From positions 1 to 64,000 of the forward strand of contig JAYKKR010000051.1 in the NCBI GenBank assembly GCA_036971615.1: 64,000 bases of DNA. The letters are read 5' to 3'. Made by a program: the position numbers and the translations under genes. The notes under the pieces are model-generated. The model worked only from the letters and a program-made list of their open reading frames with translations. It made no database searches and had not been told where the DNA came from. The stretch comes from Amyloporia xantha. Its lineage: Eukaryota; Basidiomycota; Agaricomycetes; Polyporales; Adustoporiaceae. Position 1 is the stretch's first letter, and each line of letters opens with the position of its first letter. Of the stretch, positions 9,704-19,099 are shown piece by piece.

Positions 9704-9775
9704 TACCCCGGGAGAGAATTGAACTCACATCTCTAAGTCTTCAAGTTAGCGCTTTGACCACTAAGCAACCGAGGT
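9704..9775 (-). tRNA. trnF: tRNA-Phe(GAA), copy 2
   Basis: Reverse complement of 5637-5708. The spacer to tRNA-Thr is a CCGGCGAAGCCGG palindrome, complete here and one base short in copies 1 and 3. Confidence 0.82.
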
Positions 9776-9812
9776 TTCTCATATATTATAATAACTCTTT
9801 TAAATATCGTGT

Positions 9813-9883
9813 TGGAGATAGATAGATTCGAACTATCATATTTGTAGTGCAAATACAACTGATTACCATTATCAGATATCCCC
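9813..9883 (-). tRNA. trnA: tRNA-Ala(UGC), copy 2
   Basis: Reverse complement of 5529-5599. Confidence 0.92.
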
Positions 9884-9974
9884 TATCATTCCTTCAAACT
9901 CTTTTATTCTATAAGGGGCCATCCGGCATCCTGCGACCCTCAACCATGGTTGCCTGATGAGGGATGAGAGGATG

Positions 9975-11423
9975 TTACGCAGAATATAATAAAGTAGAAA
10001 CCGGTAAGTGAATAGTATATAATATAACATTAGGTAAAATACCTAAGACTATAGTAGGTATAAGTAAAGTGATTAAAAGGTTAAATTCTTGTCTAGTTAT
10101 ATCTATATAAGGTTTAAGGTGAGGAGAATATACCCCATAAGAAATTCTATTATATAAATAAATAGAATAACATGCAGATAAAACAATACCAGTAGCACCT
10201 AGAGCAGATATAATTGGACTTTTTTCCCATATACCAATTAAAGATAATTGTTCACCTAGGAAATTTAAACTTAAAGGTATACCGGTATTACATAAAGTAA
10301 ATATAAAGAATAAGACAGTAAATACAGGCATATAAGTAACTAAACCTCTAATATATTGAATAATTCTAGTACCAGTTCTTTCATATATAACACCACCCAC
10401 ACAAATAAATAAGGCAGGTGATACAAAACCATGACCTAAAGAAAGTAGAATAGCTCCTTCTATCCCTTGTATTGTATTAGAAAATAGACCTAATATAACT
10501 ACACTCATGTGTGCAATACTTGAATAAGCAATAAGAGATTTAGTATCTTGTTGTATTACAGTTGCTAATGATGAATAAATTAAAGTTATAATTGCAATAG
10601 TTTGTATTAATGGACCAAAATAATTAGAAGCATCAGGTAAAAAGTTAATCAATACTCTAATATAACCATAAGTAGCAAATTTTAGAATAGTTCCAGCTAG
10701 TAGAATTGAACCAGCTAATGGACTATCAGCATGAGCTCTATAAAGCCAACCAGTTAAAGGCCATAGCGGAGTTTTTACTGCAAAAGCTAAGAAGAATGCT
10801 AACCATAATATTTTTTGAGTATCTAAGCTTATATCAGATAAAGAGATTAATTGAAAGTCTGTAGAACCTACATTACTATAAATATGCAGAATAGCTAAAA
10901 GCATAAATAAAGATCCAGCTAAAGTATATAAAAAAAATAATAAAGCTGATCTAATTCTATTTTCTCCTGAACCGTAGACTACTATAATTATAAATAATAC
11001 GGGTAATACACTTTCGAAAAAAATATAGAAAAGAAATAAATCTAAAACTACAAAAACTGCTATTTGTAGTGTTTCTAGGATTAAAAAGGAGATAAGGAAA
11101 TATTTTATATTTTTATATATATTTTTATAATTAGAAAGTATTGCTATTGGTGTTATAAATGTTGTTAGTAAGACATAGTATAGTGAAATCCCATCTATAC
11201 CTATATTAAAGTGACAAAAACTTAATTTATTGAATTCATATATAAATTGATAATCACTAGTACTTGAATCAAATTCAACCCATAATAAGATAGAGATTAG
11301 TAAATTAATTAGAGACGTTGAAAGAGCTATATTTTTCATTTTATTTTCATTTTTTATTGTGTCTTGTATAGGTAATATTAATAAAGAACCTATAATTGGA
11401 ACTATTAGAAGTAATTGAATCAT
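9975..11423 (-). CDS. nad4: nad4, NADH dehydrogenase subunit 4 (intact copy)
   Basis: Complex I proton-pumping subunit in the inner membrane. 482 residues, the usual fungal length, open throughout. Conserved features are DGISLYYVLLTTF (about 77-89), VKTPLWPLTGWLYRAHADSP and a glycine-rich helix around SLGHGFVSPALF. The T run that breaks the frame in copies 1 and 3 has 8 bases here. Start at the ATG two bases after leader B; stop TAA. Followed on the same strand by the eight-tRNA cluster, so probably co-transcribed and released by tRNA processing. Confidence 0.97.
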   Translation of the reverse strand: MIQLLLIVPIIGSLLILPIQDTIKNENKMKNIALSTSLINLLISILLWVEFDSSTSDYQFIYEFNKLSFCHFNIGIDGISLYYVLLTTFITPIAILSNYKNIYKNIKYFLISFLILETLQIAVFVVLDLFLFYIFFESVLPVLFIIIVVYGSGENRIRSALLFFLYTLAGSLFMLLAILHIYSNVGSTDFQLISLSDISLDTQKILWLAFFLAFAVKTPLWPLTGWLYRAHADSPLAGSILLAGTILKFATYGYIRVLINFLPDASNYFGPLIQTIAIITLIYSSLATVIQQDTKSLIAYSSIAHMSVVILGLFSNTIQGIEGAILLSLGHGFVSPALFICVGGVIYERTGTRIIQYIRGLVTYMPVFTVLFFIFTLCNTGIPLSLNFLGEQLSLIGIWEKSPIISALGATGIVLSACYSIYLYNRISYGVYSPHLKPYIDITRQEFNLLITLLIPTIVLGILPNVILYTIHLPVSTLLYSA

Positions 11424-11425
11424 TT

Positions 11426-11541
11426 TAAATTAACGTAGACGGGTTGTTGTTTTATTAAATACGGCGAAGCCGAATATTGATGATAGGATTACGATTGTAA
11501 TTCAAATTTTTATATTAAAAAATTGAAAAAAATTAATCAGA
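11426..11541 (-). promoter_or_regulatory. Leader B of nad4, copy 2
   Basis: Reverse complement of 3873-3988; ends directly before the nad4 start. Confidence 0.8.
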
Positions 11542-12045
11542 TTGGTAGATCGGTCATATGACCAGAGAGGCTTGACTGTATATTCTACAAAATAATTTAG
11601 CTTAGTAAACGATTCTTTTATAGCGTTCGGAGGACGGTTTTTTATTTAAAATAAAGCGTGCGAAGCACGTAAGTAAATATAAAGAAGAGTCGACCGGCAA
11701 CCGGGAACCCTCGCGCGCCGGTGCATCCCTCACTCAATCAATGAGTGCCGGGGCATCCGGCAACCCATCCCATCCTTCGGATGCCGAAGGATGGGATGAG
11801 AAGGATGAGAGAGGGTTGAGGGTGCCGGAGAGAGAGCGAGAGGCTAAGGATAAGCCTTTTATCTAATAAAGGAGTAAGGTCGTGTAAGCCCATCGATCCT
11901 TTAAATCCTTTTTTTTAGATATTTTAATTCCCCTTTGCGACCGGCACTCCCTCGACCCTCCTGCTCTCATCTAAATAATGCCATGCTTCGCATGAGGGTC
12001 GAGATAGGGTTGAGAGGGATGCGAGGGGGTGATTGGTATTATTCT
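11542..12045. repeat. GC-hairpin spacer, copy 2
   Basis: Reverse complement of 3368-3872 with small base changes inside the hairpins. No gene seen. Confidence 0.8.
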
Positions 12046-13068
12046 TTATTTCTTAGGGAAGTATGTATGCAAATCAATTGGTAACTCTTCTAATGGTAGA
12101 GGATGGGTGATAAGATAATGTAAACCTACAAAAAGCTCTATTAGGCCAAACACTATTATTAATGGTAATAGAAAAAGACTAATTTTACTTAGGGTAATTT
12201 GGTAGTTAATAAAAAACGCAATAAATTTATTATTAGTATTAAATTTGTTTATAATGAATTCTTTATTATGTAGCATTATATTTATAAGCGTATATAAACT
12301 AAATAAAATGATTAAACTAACTACTATTAATAACATAAGTGAGTAGATAAATATTTGTTGACCTATTAAATCATCCAAATATCCGTGTACGTGTACTGGT
12401 TTAAAGAATTGAATAAAGAAATTGAAAATACCATCTAAAGATAAGTCTTGAAAGTAGTAACCGTCGCCTGTTCTAGTAGCCTCATCGCTAAGTCTGTCAA
12501 ATACTGGGTTTAATCGATTATCATGTATAACAGCAGATACAATAGCTGGCCATGAACCAGTTATTTTGTACTCCATCATTGACGTGCTCCGCACGAATCT
12601 GTTAAAGCCATTTGGATTTACAGCATGAAACCATACAGCAGAAGGTCGTGCTTTGCACGCTAACGAAGTTAAAGCAGCTATTGCTTTAATTTTGGGTGTT
12701 CCAGGTACTAATCTATATACACCTATAGCACCTCCTATAATACCCCCTCCTGCAACCATGGTTGAGAAGGAGGGAGGAGTACCAGAAGGCCACCATCTAA
12801 CAGGGTCCTGATTATTATTACTATCATTGACATATAACCATTCAGGTTTAATATTAGAATGAAGAAATAATAGCTGGATTAAACTAAGAATAAACATGAT
12901 ACCAGTAAAAATTAAGAGGATTAATATTAATATTTCAATTATAGTACTAGTCTGACATAGGTTTTTAGCTTTTAACCCTAAAAGACCTAATTTAGAAGTA
13001 TACATAATTACTAATGATAATACTGAGGTATATAATAAGAGATTTAATATCATTAAGTTGATTTCCAT
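12046..13068 (-). CDS. orf340, copy 2 (intact)
   Basis: Same 340-residue product as at 2345-3367, function unknown. Four predicted membrane segments, a glycine-rich middle and the C-terminal two-helix module shared with the other unknown ORFs. The in-frame GC hairpin (about 12744-12774) encodes the residues SFSTMVAGGG. Confidence 0.8.
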   Translation of the reverse strand: MEINLMILNLLLYTSVLSLVIMYTSKLGLLGLKAKNLCQTSTIIEILILILLIFTGIMFILSLIQLLFLHSNIKPEWLYVNDSNNNQDPVRWWPSGTPPSFSTMVAGGGIIGGAIGVYRLVPGTPKIKAIAALTSLACKARPSAVWFHAVNPNGFNRFVRSTSMMEYKITGSWPAIVSAVIHDNRLNPVFDRLSDEATRTGDGYYFQDLSLDGIFNFFIQFFKPVHVHGYLDDLIGQQIFIYSLMLLIVVSLIILFSLYTLINIMLHNKEFIINKFNTNNKFIAFFINYQITLSKISLFLLPLIIVFGLIELFVGLHYLITHPLPLEELPIDLHTYFPKK

Positions 13069-13183
13069 AAATTAACGTAGACGGGTTGTTGTTTTATTAA
13101 ATACGGCGAAGCCGAATATTAGTGATAGGATTACGATTGTAATTCAAATTTTTATATTAAAAAATTGAAAAAAATTAATCAGA
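13068..13183 (-). promoter_or_regulatory. Duplicated leader A before orf340, copy 2
   Basis: Reverse complement of 2230-2345; near-identical to the nad4 leader at 11426-11541. Confidence 0.85.
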
Positions 13184-13483
13184 TATCTCCATCTCTCGAC
13201 CCTCTCGACCATGGTCGAGAGGGTTGAGGGCAAGATATCTACAAAAATAGTTTTTATTGGTAAACTATTCATTCTTTTATACGTAGGGGTTATTATATCA
13301 TCGTCATCGTCTTTAACATCCTTCCCATCTTAAAAAGATGTAGATAGGCTGTGTCCTGCATCCCATCCTTCGGACCATCTAGATGAGGGTCGCCGGGGCA
13401 CTCATCCCTCATCCTGCGACCATGGTCGAGGGATGCAGGATGGGAGAGAGGGACAAGAGAGATGTAAGATGTAAAAGTTTGTC
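13184..13483. repeat. GC-hairpin spacer after nad5, copy 2
   Basis: Reverse complement of 1927-2229. No gene seen. Confidence 0.8.
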
Positions 13484-15466
13484 CTATTCTGAAGAAAGAA
13501 CTAATACTAAAGCTGCCATATAAATAATAACTAATCTAATTTCACTAAATAAAGAAGTATCAATTAAAATAGGAGCAAAAACTAAGAATAATAAAGAAAG
13601 TAAACCTAAAGTGATATACAGAGAATAAGTAGTAATTACTCCAGTATCTAATTTACCAATATTAATACCAGTATTACTTACTGTATTACTTAAGCCGTAT
13701 GGTCCAACTAGTTCAATTACCCCTCTATCTAAAACTTTAGAAATGGTGTAACCTAGTTGTAAACCTCCTGCAATTATATAATAATTATAAACTACATCAA
13801 ATAGATATTTACCATTTAAAAATGTATAAATTTTTCTACCTAGTGAAGTATCTGTAAGTTCTATTACAAAATTAGGAGTATAATGGTATAAGAATATAGC
13901 CAGACTAGCTCCTAATAAAGATAAAATAGCAGGTAAAAGTTTAATAAAAATAGGTAAACTAAATTCAGCTTCAATAATAGAAATATTATTAGGATGAATA
14001 AATAAAGAGTTAACAAAGAAATCTGTACCTACTCCTACAAACAAATCAGAAAATACAAAACCAAAGAAAATACTAAATAAAGCTAGTATAAACAATGGAA
14101 TTATTACTGCTAAATTTGCTTCATGAGAATTTAAGTAAGCATTTCGTGAGCCATTTGGTACAGTTAAAAATACCAATGATATTAATCTAAATGAATAAAA
14201 GGCAGTTAAACCTGCAGTAATACTTCCTAATATAAAGGCGAAAGTACCACTAAAGCTATATTGTGCATAAGCTAATTCTATTATTAAATCTTTACTATAG
14301 AATCCAGTTAGCCACGGTGTGGCTAGTAATGATAATGAACCGACTAACATACAAGTATAAGTAAATGGTAAGAATTTTATTAAACCTCCAAATCTTCTAA
14401 CATCTTGTTGATCGGCAAAACTATGAATTACTGCACCAGCACCTAAGAATAATAATGCTTTAAAGAAAGCGTGGTTAACTACATGCATTAAAGCAACATT
14501 ATATTGACTTAGACCTACAGCCATAACCATATATCCTAATTGGCTTATTGTGGAGAACGCAATTATTCGTTTTAAATCATTTTGTACTAGACCACAAGTT
14601 GCTGCGAAAAAGGCTGTAGAAGCACCTACTAATGTTATTACTAATAGTGCTGTACTACTATACTCTAATAATGGTGAGGATCTTACTAATAAGTATAATC
14701 CAGCTGTTACTAGTGTAGCCGCATGAATTAAAGCTGAGACAGGTGTAGGACCTTCCATAGAACCAGGAAGCCAAGAGTGTAATGGTATTTGAGCTGATTT
14801 AGCCATAGCTCCACTAAGAAGTAATAAACCTATTATAGTAATAGCTGTTTCATTCATAAAAGGTGCTAAACTAAATACAGTCGCATAGTCTATACTTCCA
14901 AATAAAGCAAATACTGCAAAGAATCCTATACTTAGACCCATATCTCCTACTCTATTCATAGTTAAAGCTAATATTGCTGCTTTATTTGCTTGTAATCTAG
15001 TAAACCAGAAATTAATTAGTAAGTATGAGACTACTCCTATACCTTCCCAACCTACAAACATTACAAAATAATTAGCACCTGATACTAATAATAACATAAA
15101 GAAAGTGAATAAAGATAGATATGAGAAAAATCTTTGATTATGTGGATCTTCAGACATATAATCTGTAGAAAATATATGAATTAAAGAAGAAATATATAGG
15201 ACAGGTATAAACATTGCGACAGTTAATTGATCAAATAAAAATTCCCAAGATATAGAAAGAAACTCTGAATCAATCCAAGTATTTAAATGAATTGAGAGAG
15301 GTGAGGCACAGATACCTACTTCATAAAAAGCTAGACTCGCTAAAATTGAAGATAAAATTAGGCAGGTACATGTAATAATATGTGAGCCACTTACTCCTAT
15401 TTTTCGTCCCATTAAACCTGAGACAATTGAACCTAATAAAGGTAATATTAATATAGAAAGATACAT
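13484..15466 (-). CDS. nad5: nad5, NADH dehydrogenase subunit 5 (intact)
   Basis: Complex I antiporter-like proton-pumping subunit. 660 residues, full fungal length, many membrane helices. GWEGIG near residues 139-144, the [20 protein letters not shown] stretch of the proton-translocating core, and a C-terminal extension with the long lateral helix region. Its ATG shares one base with the nad4L stop (TAATG), the usual fungal nad4L-nad5 arrangement, so the two are made from one transcript. One residue differs from copies 1 and 3 (Val for Ala in FFVNSLFI). Stop TAG. Confidence 0.98.
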   Translation of the reverse strand: MYLSILILPLLGSIVSGLMGRKIGVSGSHIITCTCLILSSILASLAFYEVGICASPLSIHLNTWIDSEFLSISWEFLFDQLTVAMFIPVLYISSLIHIFSTDYMSEDPHNQRFFSYLSLFTFFMLLLVSGANYFVMFVGWEGIGVVSYLLINFWFTRLQANKAAILALTMNRVGDMGLSIGFFAVFALFGSIDYATVFSLAPFMNETAITIIGLLLLSGAMAKSAQIPLHSWLPGSMEGPTPVSALIHAATLVTAGLYLLVRSSPLLEYSSTALLVITLVGASTAFFAATCGLVQNDLKRIIAFSTISQLGYMVMAVGLSQYNVALMHVVNHAFFKALLFLGAGAVIHSFADQQDVRRFGGLIKFLPFTYTCMLVGSLSLLATPWLTGFYSKDLIIELAYAQYSFSGTFAFILGSITAGLTAFYSFRLISLVFLTVPNGSRNAYLNSHEANLAVIIPLFILALFSIFFGFVFSDLFVGVGTDFFVNSLFIHPNNISIIEAEFSLPIFIKLLPAILSLLGASLAIFLYHYTPNFVIELTDTSLGRKIYTFLNGKYLFDVVYNYYIIAGGLQLGYTISKVLDRGVIELVGPYGLSNTVSNTGINIGKLDTGVITTYSLYITLGLLSLLFLVFAPILIDTSLFSEIRLVIIYMAALVLVLSSE

Positions 15467-15732
15467 TAGTTTCTTAATGAAATGTTTCCTCTTAAACGAT
15501 AAAAAGCTACAAGAATACTTAAACCTATTACTGATTCTGCTCCAGCTATTGAAATTATAAAGATACTAAAAGTTTGTCCTATTCCATCATCAAAAGTGAA
15601 TGAACTAATTAAAACTAATAGTGTTACAGCTAATAGCATTATTTCTATCGCAATAATCATTAGGATTATATTTTTTCGATTTAAAATAAATCCTAAAATA
15701 CCTATTAAAAATAAGAATAATGACAGATTCAT
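15466..15732 (-). CDS. nad4L: nad4L, NADH dehydrogenase subunit 4L
   Basis: Complex I membrane subunit (NuoK family), 88 residues, three membrane helices, with the conserved acidic residues in IIAIEIMLL and AGAESVIGL. The frame is open upstream to 15834, but that part is GC-hairpin sequence; the ATG at 15732 gives the family's normal length and was chosen. Its stop overlaps the nad5 start by one base. Confidence 0.96.
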   Translation of the reverse strand: MNLSLFLFLIGILGFILNRKNIILMIIAIEIMLLAVTLLVLISSFTFDDGIGQTFSIFIISIAGAESVIGLSILVAFYRLRGNISLRN

Positions 15733-16062
15733 AGTTATGTATTTGTACGTCCTTTGGGAACCGGTAATAAATGTTGGCTCCGTGCCCCCCTCTCTCTCCC
15801 TGCCATCCTTAGGATGGGCTAGAGGATGGTCCATCTAGATGAGGCAGGGGGAGGGCCGGAGAGAGATAGAGAAGAAAAGGGGTTATGTATAACTCCGCCT
15901 GCATCCCTCTCAACCTGCGACCCATCCGAAGGATGCCGGTCGAGGTTGGCCCATCATGCGAAGCATGGCCTCATCGTCGATGGTGCAGGACCGACCTGCA
16001 TCCTGCATCCCTCGACCATGGTCGCAGGATGAGGGATGAGGCTCGAGAGAGGCGAGGACGGA
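15733..16062. repeat. GC-hairpin spacer between nad4L and cox3
   Basis: No gene seen. The 40 bases next to nad4L (15733-15770) are its leader, part of which (ACGTCCTTTGGGAACCGG) recurs upstream of dpo at 60393. The rest is hairpins with tips CTAGATGG, CATGCGAAGCATGG, TCGTCGATGG and CCATGG. Confidence 0.8.
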
Positions 16063-16872
16063 CTAGTTTCCACCCCAGTAATATACAGCAATAAATAAGA
16101 ATAACCATACAACATCAACAAAATGCCAATAAAGTATAGCAGATTCAAATCCTTGGTGATGTGAGGTTGTAAGATGATAATTAACTAGTCGGAAGAATGC
16201 TACTGCAATGAAAATTGTTCCAATAATTACGTGAAATCCATGTAAACCAGTTGACGCATAAAATGCGGATCCGTATACTGAATCTGCGAATGTGAATGCT
16301 GCTTCTGAATATTCGTAATATTGTAAGCAAGTGAAAATTACAGCTAATACAATTGTAAGAAGTGTACCTATTATTGCACCTTCTCTTGATCCTTGGATTA
16401 AGGCATGGTGTCCATATGTTACAAATGCTCCACTACTTAATAATAAAATTGTATTAAGTAATGGTATAGCAAAAGGATCTAGTGCTGTTATACCTTGTGG
16501 TGGCCATACTCCTCCAATTTCAATTGCTGGACTTAAACTAGAATGGAAAAAAGCCCAGAATACACTTAAGAAAGCAAAAACTTCACTAACAATGAATAAA
16601 ACTACACCTATTGTTAATCCTTTTTGTACTTGAGTTGTATGACATCCTAAGTAAGTACCTTCTGTTATTACATCTCTAAACCATAGTGTCATACCATAAG
16701 CTGTAAGTACAAAACCTAAACTTAAGATAGTTCCACCATAAGGATATCCGTGCATATACATTACTCCACCTATAGCCATATTTAATAGAGTAAAACTAAC
16801 TAATAAAGGCCATGGACTTATTTCTACCAAATGAAAGGGAAAATTTTGAATTTGGTTTCTATTTATAATCAT
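16063..16872 (-). CDS. cox3: cox3, cytochrome c oxidase subunit 3 (intact)
   Basis: Complex IV subunit 3, inner membrane, seven helices. 269 residues from the ATG at 16872 (MIINRNQIQNFPFHLVE), the standard fungal length. Conserved GVMYMHGYPYGG, GCHTTQVQKG, GLHGFHVIIGTIF and WHFVDVVWLFLF are seen. An upstream in-frame ATG at 16929 would add 19 residues coded by hairpin sequence and was rejected. The leader (16887-17068) is shared with orf120 and orf327. Confidence 0.97.
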   Translation of the reverse strand: MIINRNQIQNFPFHLVEISPWPLLVSFTLLNMAIGGVMYMHGYPYGGTILSLGFVLTAYGMTLWFRDVITEGTYLGCHTTQVQKGLTIGVVLFIVSEVFAFLSVFWAFFHSSLSPAIEIGGVWPPQGITALDPFAIPLLNTILLLSSGAFVTYGHHALIQGSREGAIIGTLLTIVLAVIFTCLQYYEYSEAAFTFADSVYGSAFYASTGLHGFHVIIGTIFIAVAFFRLVNYHLTTSHHQGFESAILYWHFVDVVWLFLFIAVYYWGGN

Positions 16873-16886
16873 TTTTTGTATTCGTA

Positions 16887-17068
16887 TTTTTCGTGCTGTG
16901 CGCTCATCCGCATCCTTTGCATCCCTCATCTAGATGAGGGATGCGCTGCACGTGAGCATGGGCACGTTATGTATCACCAAAGTTATTACGAAGCGAGCTG
17001 TGCGCAACTCGTTTTGGCTGCTTAAATGGTGGCTCTCATAAAAAAGAGACCGTGATGCTATTCTTTTA
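16887..17068 (-). promoter_or_regulatory. Shared leader E1, upstream of cox3
   Basis: About 180 bases found again before orf120 (17885-18070) and, in part, before orf327 (54162-54266), in the same orientation to each gene. It holds a stem-loop CGAGTTGCGCACAGCTCG within a longer CCAAAA/CTTTGG pairing and ends 14 bases before the cox3 start. Likely the cox3 promoter plus 5' untranslated region. Confidence 0.8.
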
Positions 17069-17335
17069 GTCTTATTCTGTTATTACGTTGGCTCTCCTCC
17101 TTATCTAATCTTTTTTTTCCTTATTAATACACTTCTCTCATCCGTGCTTCGCACGCCTCTCTAGCAACGTGGCCCCATCCCATCCTTCGGATGCCGAAGG
17201 ATGGGATGCAGACTGGTTGAGGCCGGCCGGAGAGCATCCCTCATCCAAAGGATGGCTTCGCACGAGCATGAGCACGTTGCTAGAGAGGGATGCAGTAGGG
17301 GGTGGACGATCGGATTATGACGATACGACTTCGTC
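17069..17335. repeat. GC-hairpin spacer
   Basis: No gene seen; nested CATCCTTCGG hairpin at 17170-17210 and a longer stem flanked by GCAACGTG copies at 17165 and 17276. Confidence 0.7.
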
Positions 17336-17450
17336 GATAGTGAATACTTAATTGTAAAGTTTATTACAAATAAACAGAGCCATGAAACAGTAAATACAAA
17401 AAGATAATTGATTATCGGACGTGCTTTGCACGATTGAGTCTTCTACACTA
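17336..17450 (-). pseudogene. Remnant of an orf327-like gene
   Basis: 17342-17405 matches the orf327 3' coding end (6951-7020) with several substitutions, and 17406-17448 matches an internal part (7231-7273) almost exactly, including the palindrome GTGCTTTGCAC. The roughly 210 bases between are deleted. Lies between orf120 and cox3. Confidence 0.75.
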
Positions 17451-17518
17451 CTCGACCCTCAACCCTCATCTAGATGGTCCGAAGGATGGGTTGAGGGTCG
17501 AGGAGAAGGAAACACGAA

Positions 17519-17881
17519 TTAACTAAAATGAATTATAATTTTTATACTAGCCTTTAACATATATCCTATGCTACTAAATAGAAATATAAGTTCTAATATA
17601 ATAAAACTTACTCTAGTTCTATTATAAAATTTAACTAATTTAGTCATATACGCGCGAAGCACGCTATTAGATATTTTATCAATAATTTTATTATTATTTA
17701 CTATATATAATGATAGTAGATATATGGAGATATTTATTACACTAAATAAAATAATACAATTAAAAATTAAACAACCTATAGCCAAAAAAACTATAGGCGG
17801 CAGAGCCGTATCATTTATATTTACATTTAGTCCAATAAAATTTAAAAAGTCATTAATATTATTTTGCATGAGAAATTTCAT
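17519..17881 (-). CDS. orf120, small two-helix membrane protein
   Basis: Function unknown. 120 residues from the ATG at 17881 (MKFLMQNNIND); a start 15 codons upstream lies in hairpin sequence identical to that before cox3 and was rejected. Two hydrophobic helices (about 28-57 and 92-115) flank a Lys/Asn-rich loop (NNNKIIDKIS), the layout of the C-terminal modules of orf340, orf327, orf227, orf198 and orf106. The copy at 43698 lacks one residue (a T run of 4 against 7). Sits directly upstream of cox3 behind a copy of the cox3 leader. Confidence 0.72.
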   Translation of the reverse strand: MKFLMQNNINDFLNFIGLNVNINDTALPPIVFLAIGCLIFNCIILFSVINISIYLLSLYIVNNNKIIDKISNSVLRAYMTKLVKFYNRTRVSFIILELIFLFSSIGYMLKASIKIIIHFS

Positions 17882-17884
17882 TAT

Positions 17885-18070
17885 TTTCCGTGCTGTGCGC
17901 TCATCCGCATCCTTTGCATCCCTCATCTAGATGAGGGATGCGCTGCAAAGTGAGCATGGGCACGTTATGTATCACCAAAGTTATTACGAAGCGAGCTGTG
18001 CGCAACTCGTTTTGGCTGCTTAAATGGTTGGTCATGGGCTCAATGAGCAGACCGTGATGCTATTCTTTTA
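17885..18070 (-). promoter_or_regulatory. Shared leader E2, upstream of orf120
   Basis: Copy of the cox3 leader (16887-17068); ends four bases before the orf120 ATG. The hairpin tip differs: here a palindrome around TCATGGGCTCAATGAG replaces the GAGACC...GGTCTC stem of E1. Confidence 0.8.
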
Positions 18071-18163
18071 TATCGACGATGTCGAATGGCAACCGGCCAT
18101 CCTTCGGATGGCACCATCTAGATGAGAGCAGGATGGTTGAGCGCCGGATGCTATGGGAGATGA

Positions 18164-18235
18164 TATGAGTAATCAGATTCGAACTGATGATCTCTACTTG
18201 GAAGGTAGATGTTATACCAGCTTAACTATACTCAT
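18164..18235 (-). tRNA. trnG: tRNA-Gly(UCC), copy 2
   Basis: Acceptor ATGAGTA/TACTCAT perfectly paired; anticodon arm TCTAC/GTAGA with loop CTTCCAA. Confidence 0.92.
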
Positions 18236-18730
18236 TCGTGCAATGAACAATCCTTAACATCAAGTCTATTTAATAAATTAGTAATGATAAACTAAATACC
18301 TCACAGTAATTTCATTTTCATCCTATCTAGAAATGTTCTATTTCTTACAAAATTAGATTCTAGAAGAATCTAATGATAGTATCTAGGGGATAGCTTCCTG
18401 CTTCATATTCATTCAGCGCTTATCTATCATGTTTGTGGCTACCCAACTATGCTTACGCGTGCCCATCCTTTGGATGATCGCTCATCCCCTGCACCATCGA
18501 CGATGAGAGCAGGAGGGATGCCGGGCACGCTTCAACAATTGGTACACTAGAGAAACACAGCCTATTGATCCTTTCGTACTAGAAGGTCTGCCCCTTTTTA
18601 CTATTTTTCCCTCCAGAAGATAGGGACCATACTGACTCACGTCGTATTAAACCCAACTCGCGTAACCTTTTAATCGGCGAACAGCCGAACCCTTCAAGCT
18701 TCTTCCCCGGAGGATAGGTTGAGTCGACAT

Positions 18731-19099
18731 CGCAAATATTAGTATATCAAATATACCCCCTCTCTCATCCTCGACCGGCAACCCATCCTTCGGATGGGTC
18801 GCAGGATGGCTGAGGGCTTAATCTTTCGATTAAGATTAGACTATATCTTCATCCTGCATAAGAATACATTTATGTAGCTCCAGGATGTTGGCGTGTAGTC
18901 GTTGAGGGGTTACAAATTTTACAGTTGCTATAACCTAAATAGGTAACTTCCCTGCTGATTGCCCAATCTTTAAGATTTTTACAATTTATAAAAATAAATG
19001 AGTACTTAAAGCTTAAGGGTGTTCCAGCATATAGCCAATTTCTATATAAATATTTCTATTTATAGTCCCCGATGTAATTTTGCAATATTATTATATATT
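18731..19099 (-). other. Group I intron in rnl, no ORF, copy 2
   Basis: Reverse complement of 42482-42849 (one base longer here). See that copy for core motifs. Confidence 0.85.

Noticed and set aside
16873..16929. Longer N-terminus for cox3 shared with orf120
   Set aside because: The added residues come from the same GC hairpin in both genes and no Cox3 has them; the internal ATG gives normal length.
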